A DNA stretch of 7,321 bases from Phycisphaeraceae bacterium (lineage in GTDB: Bacteria > Planctomycetota > Phycisphaerae > Phycisphaerales > UBA1924), in the NCBI GenBank assembly GCA_009827205.1, contig WUAK01000142.1, positions 1-7,321 of the forward strand, read 5' to 3'. Position numbers and translations under genes: made by a program. The notes below the pieces were generated by a model, which was given only the letters and a program-made list of their open reading frames with translations, was not told the origin of the DNA and did no database searches. Below, in pieces: positions 6,545 through 7,321 of the stretch (position 1 is the stretch's first letter; every line of letters starts with the position of its first letter).

Positions 6545-7321
6545 ATGACGAGCAGCGCGAAGCGTGCGCCATCCCGCCTCTCCATCGCAGCAAGCGACAT
6601 CAAGCTCGCACATTCCGTCTTCGCGCTCCCCTTTGCCATCCTCGGCGCAGCGCTCGCCGCGGATTTCTCCGCCCCCGTCGGCACGCTCGCGCTCCAGCTC
6701 GTGCTGATCATCGCGTGCATGGTCGCCGCCCGGACGTGGGCGATGCTCATCAACCGACTCGCCGACCACAAGCTCGACGCCGACAACCCGCGCACCGCAA
6801 AGCGCGCCATCGCCAGCGGCCGACTCACCTACCGGGACGGCTGGCTCATCGCGCTGGGCTCAGCGCTCGTCTTCTGCGTCCTCGCGATGCTCTTCTGGCC
6901 CCTGCTCGGCAACCCCTGGCCAACCTACCTCTGCATCCCCGTGCTCGGGTTCATCGCGCTCTACAGCTACACCAAACGCTTCACTGCGCTGTGCCACTTC
7001 TTTCTCGGCGCAGCGCTCGCGCTCAGCCCCGTCGCCGCGGTCATCGCGATCGACCCCGCCTACCTCACACAGACTCCCGCGGTCTGGTGCATCGCCGGGT
7101 TTGTGCTGCTCTGGGTCGCCGGCTTCGACATCATCTACGCGCTGCAGGATCTCGAGTACGACCAATCCGTCGGTCTCCACTCCGTGCCGGCCAAACTCGG
7201 CTGGAGCAACGCGATCTGGGTCAGCCGCGCGATGCACCTGGCCGCCTTCGTCTCACGCGCCCTCGCGTGGCACAACGAACCAAGGCTGACTTACGTCTTC
7301 CTTTTCGGCGGGCTCGCCCCC
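6545..7321 (+). CDS. UbiA-family prenyltransferase, MqnP-like, N-terminal 259 aa (runs off the right edge)
   Basis: An integral membrane prenyltransferase that transfers a polyprenyl chain from its diphosphate to an aromatic acceptor. The frame is open to the last base, giving 259 of an expected ~290 residues. Both Asp-rich motifs are present: N70-RLA-D74-HKL-D78 and D195-IIYALQ-D202-LEY-D206, the latter followed by GLHSVPAKLG. Hydrophobic segments lie near 22-40, 47-65, 101-119, 128-142, 151-169, 180-197 and 222-241. The DIIYALQD...D...GL.S.P..LG block is what I associate with the 'UbiA-like' group now called MqnP, which prenylates the futalosine-pathway intermediate of menaquinone synthesis; UbiA proper or another aromatic prenyltransferase is possible, so no symbol is given. 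It follows the subtilase by 51 bp on the same strand but has no functional link to it. ATG at 6545 is the only reasonable start: the next Met is residue 59. Confidence 0.93.
   Translation, partial: MTSSAKRAPSRLSIAASDIKLAHSVFALPFAILGAALAADFSAPVGTLALQLVLIIACMVAARTWAMLINRLADHKLDADNPRTAKRAIASGRLTYRDGWLIALGSALVFCVLAMLFWPLLGNPWPTYLCIPVLGFIALYSYTKRFTALCHFFLGAALALSPVAAVIAIDPAYLTQTPAVWCIAGFVLLWVAGFDIIYALQDLEYDQSVGLHSVPAKLGWSNAIWVSRAMHLAAFVSRALAWHNEPRLTYVFLFGGLAP

Noticed and set aside
6490..6828. Minus-strand frames over the prenyltransferase start (78-112 aa).
   Set aside because: They oppose a clear membrane protein with two conserved Asp motifs and carry no domain of their own.

Overview
The window looks like a piece of chromosome from a GC-rich planctomycete, most likely of the class Phycisphaerae. 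Three things point there. Two secreted proteins carry a C-terminal tail starting with Asp-Cys-Pro; in one it is a clear double calcium-loop module ending close to Gly-Cys, which I recall as the 'GC-type dockerin' common in Phycisphaerae. EF-Tu has a switch I that departs from the usual bacterial sequence in a way I associate with planctomycetes. The GC-rich codon use fits as well. The assignment rests on recall of family features, not on a search.

Layout, left to right. (1) Minus strand, 1-852: a translation unit read leftward, tRNA-Thr(GGU) at 781-852 followed by tuf (EF-Tu), of which only the first 165 codons are inside the window. The tRNA has a strong sigma70-type promoter (TTGACA, 16 bp, TAGGAT). 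The 283-nt gap before tuf holds a weaker candidate promoter and a leader with several hairpins, one of which can cover the tuf Shine-Dalgarno. (2) Plus strand, 1083-2900: a secreted 605-aa protein of unknown function with short Gly-rich repeats that suggest a beta-solenoid. (3) Minus strand, 2932-4410: a 492-aa AAA+ ATPase of the Ycf46-like type, convergent with the previous gene (31-nt gap). (4) Plus strand, 4556-6493: a secreted kexin/furin-like subtilase with signal peptide, propeptide, S8 domain, P domain and GC-type dockerin, divergent from the AAA+ gene over 145 nt. (5) Plus strand, 6545 to the window edge: the first 259 codons of a UbiA-superfamily membrane prenyltransferase, best matched to MqnP of the futalosine menaquinone pathway.

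The genes do not form one system. tRNA-Thr next to tuf is a classic bacterial arrangement. The solenoid protein and the subtilase probably share an export or surface-attachment route through their C-terminal tails. The AAA+ ATPase and the prenyltransferase look like independent neighbours. I found no mobile element, CRISPR array, phage gene or defence cassette. The points most worth checking are the unusual EF-Tu switch I, the structured leaders of tuf and of the solenoid gene, the apparently leaderless start of the prenyltransferase, and the domain make-up of the subtilase.
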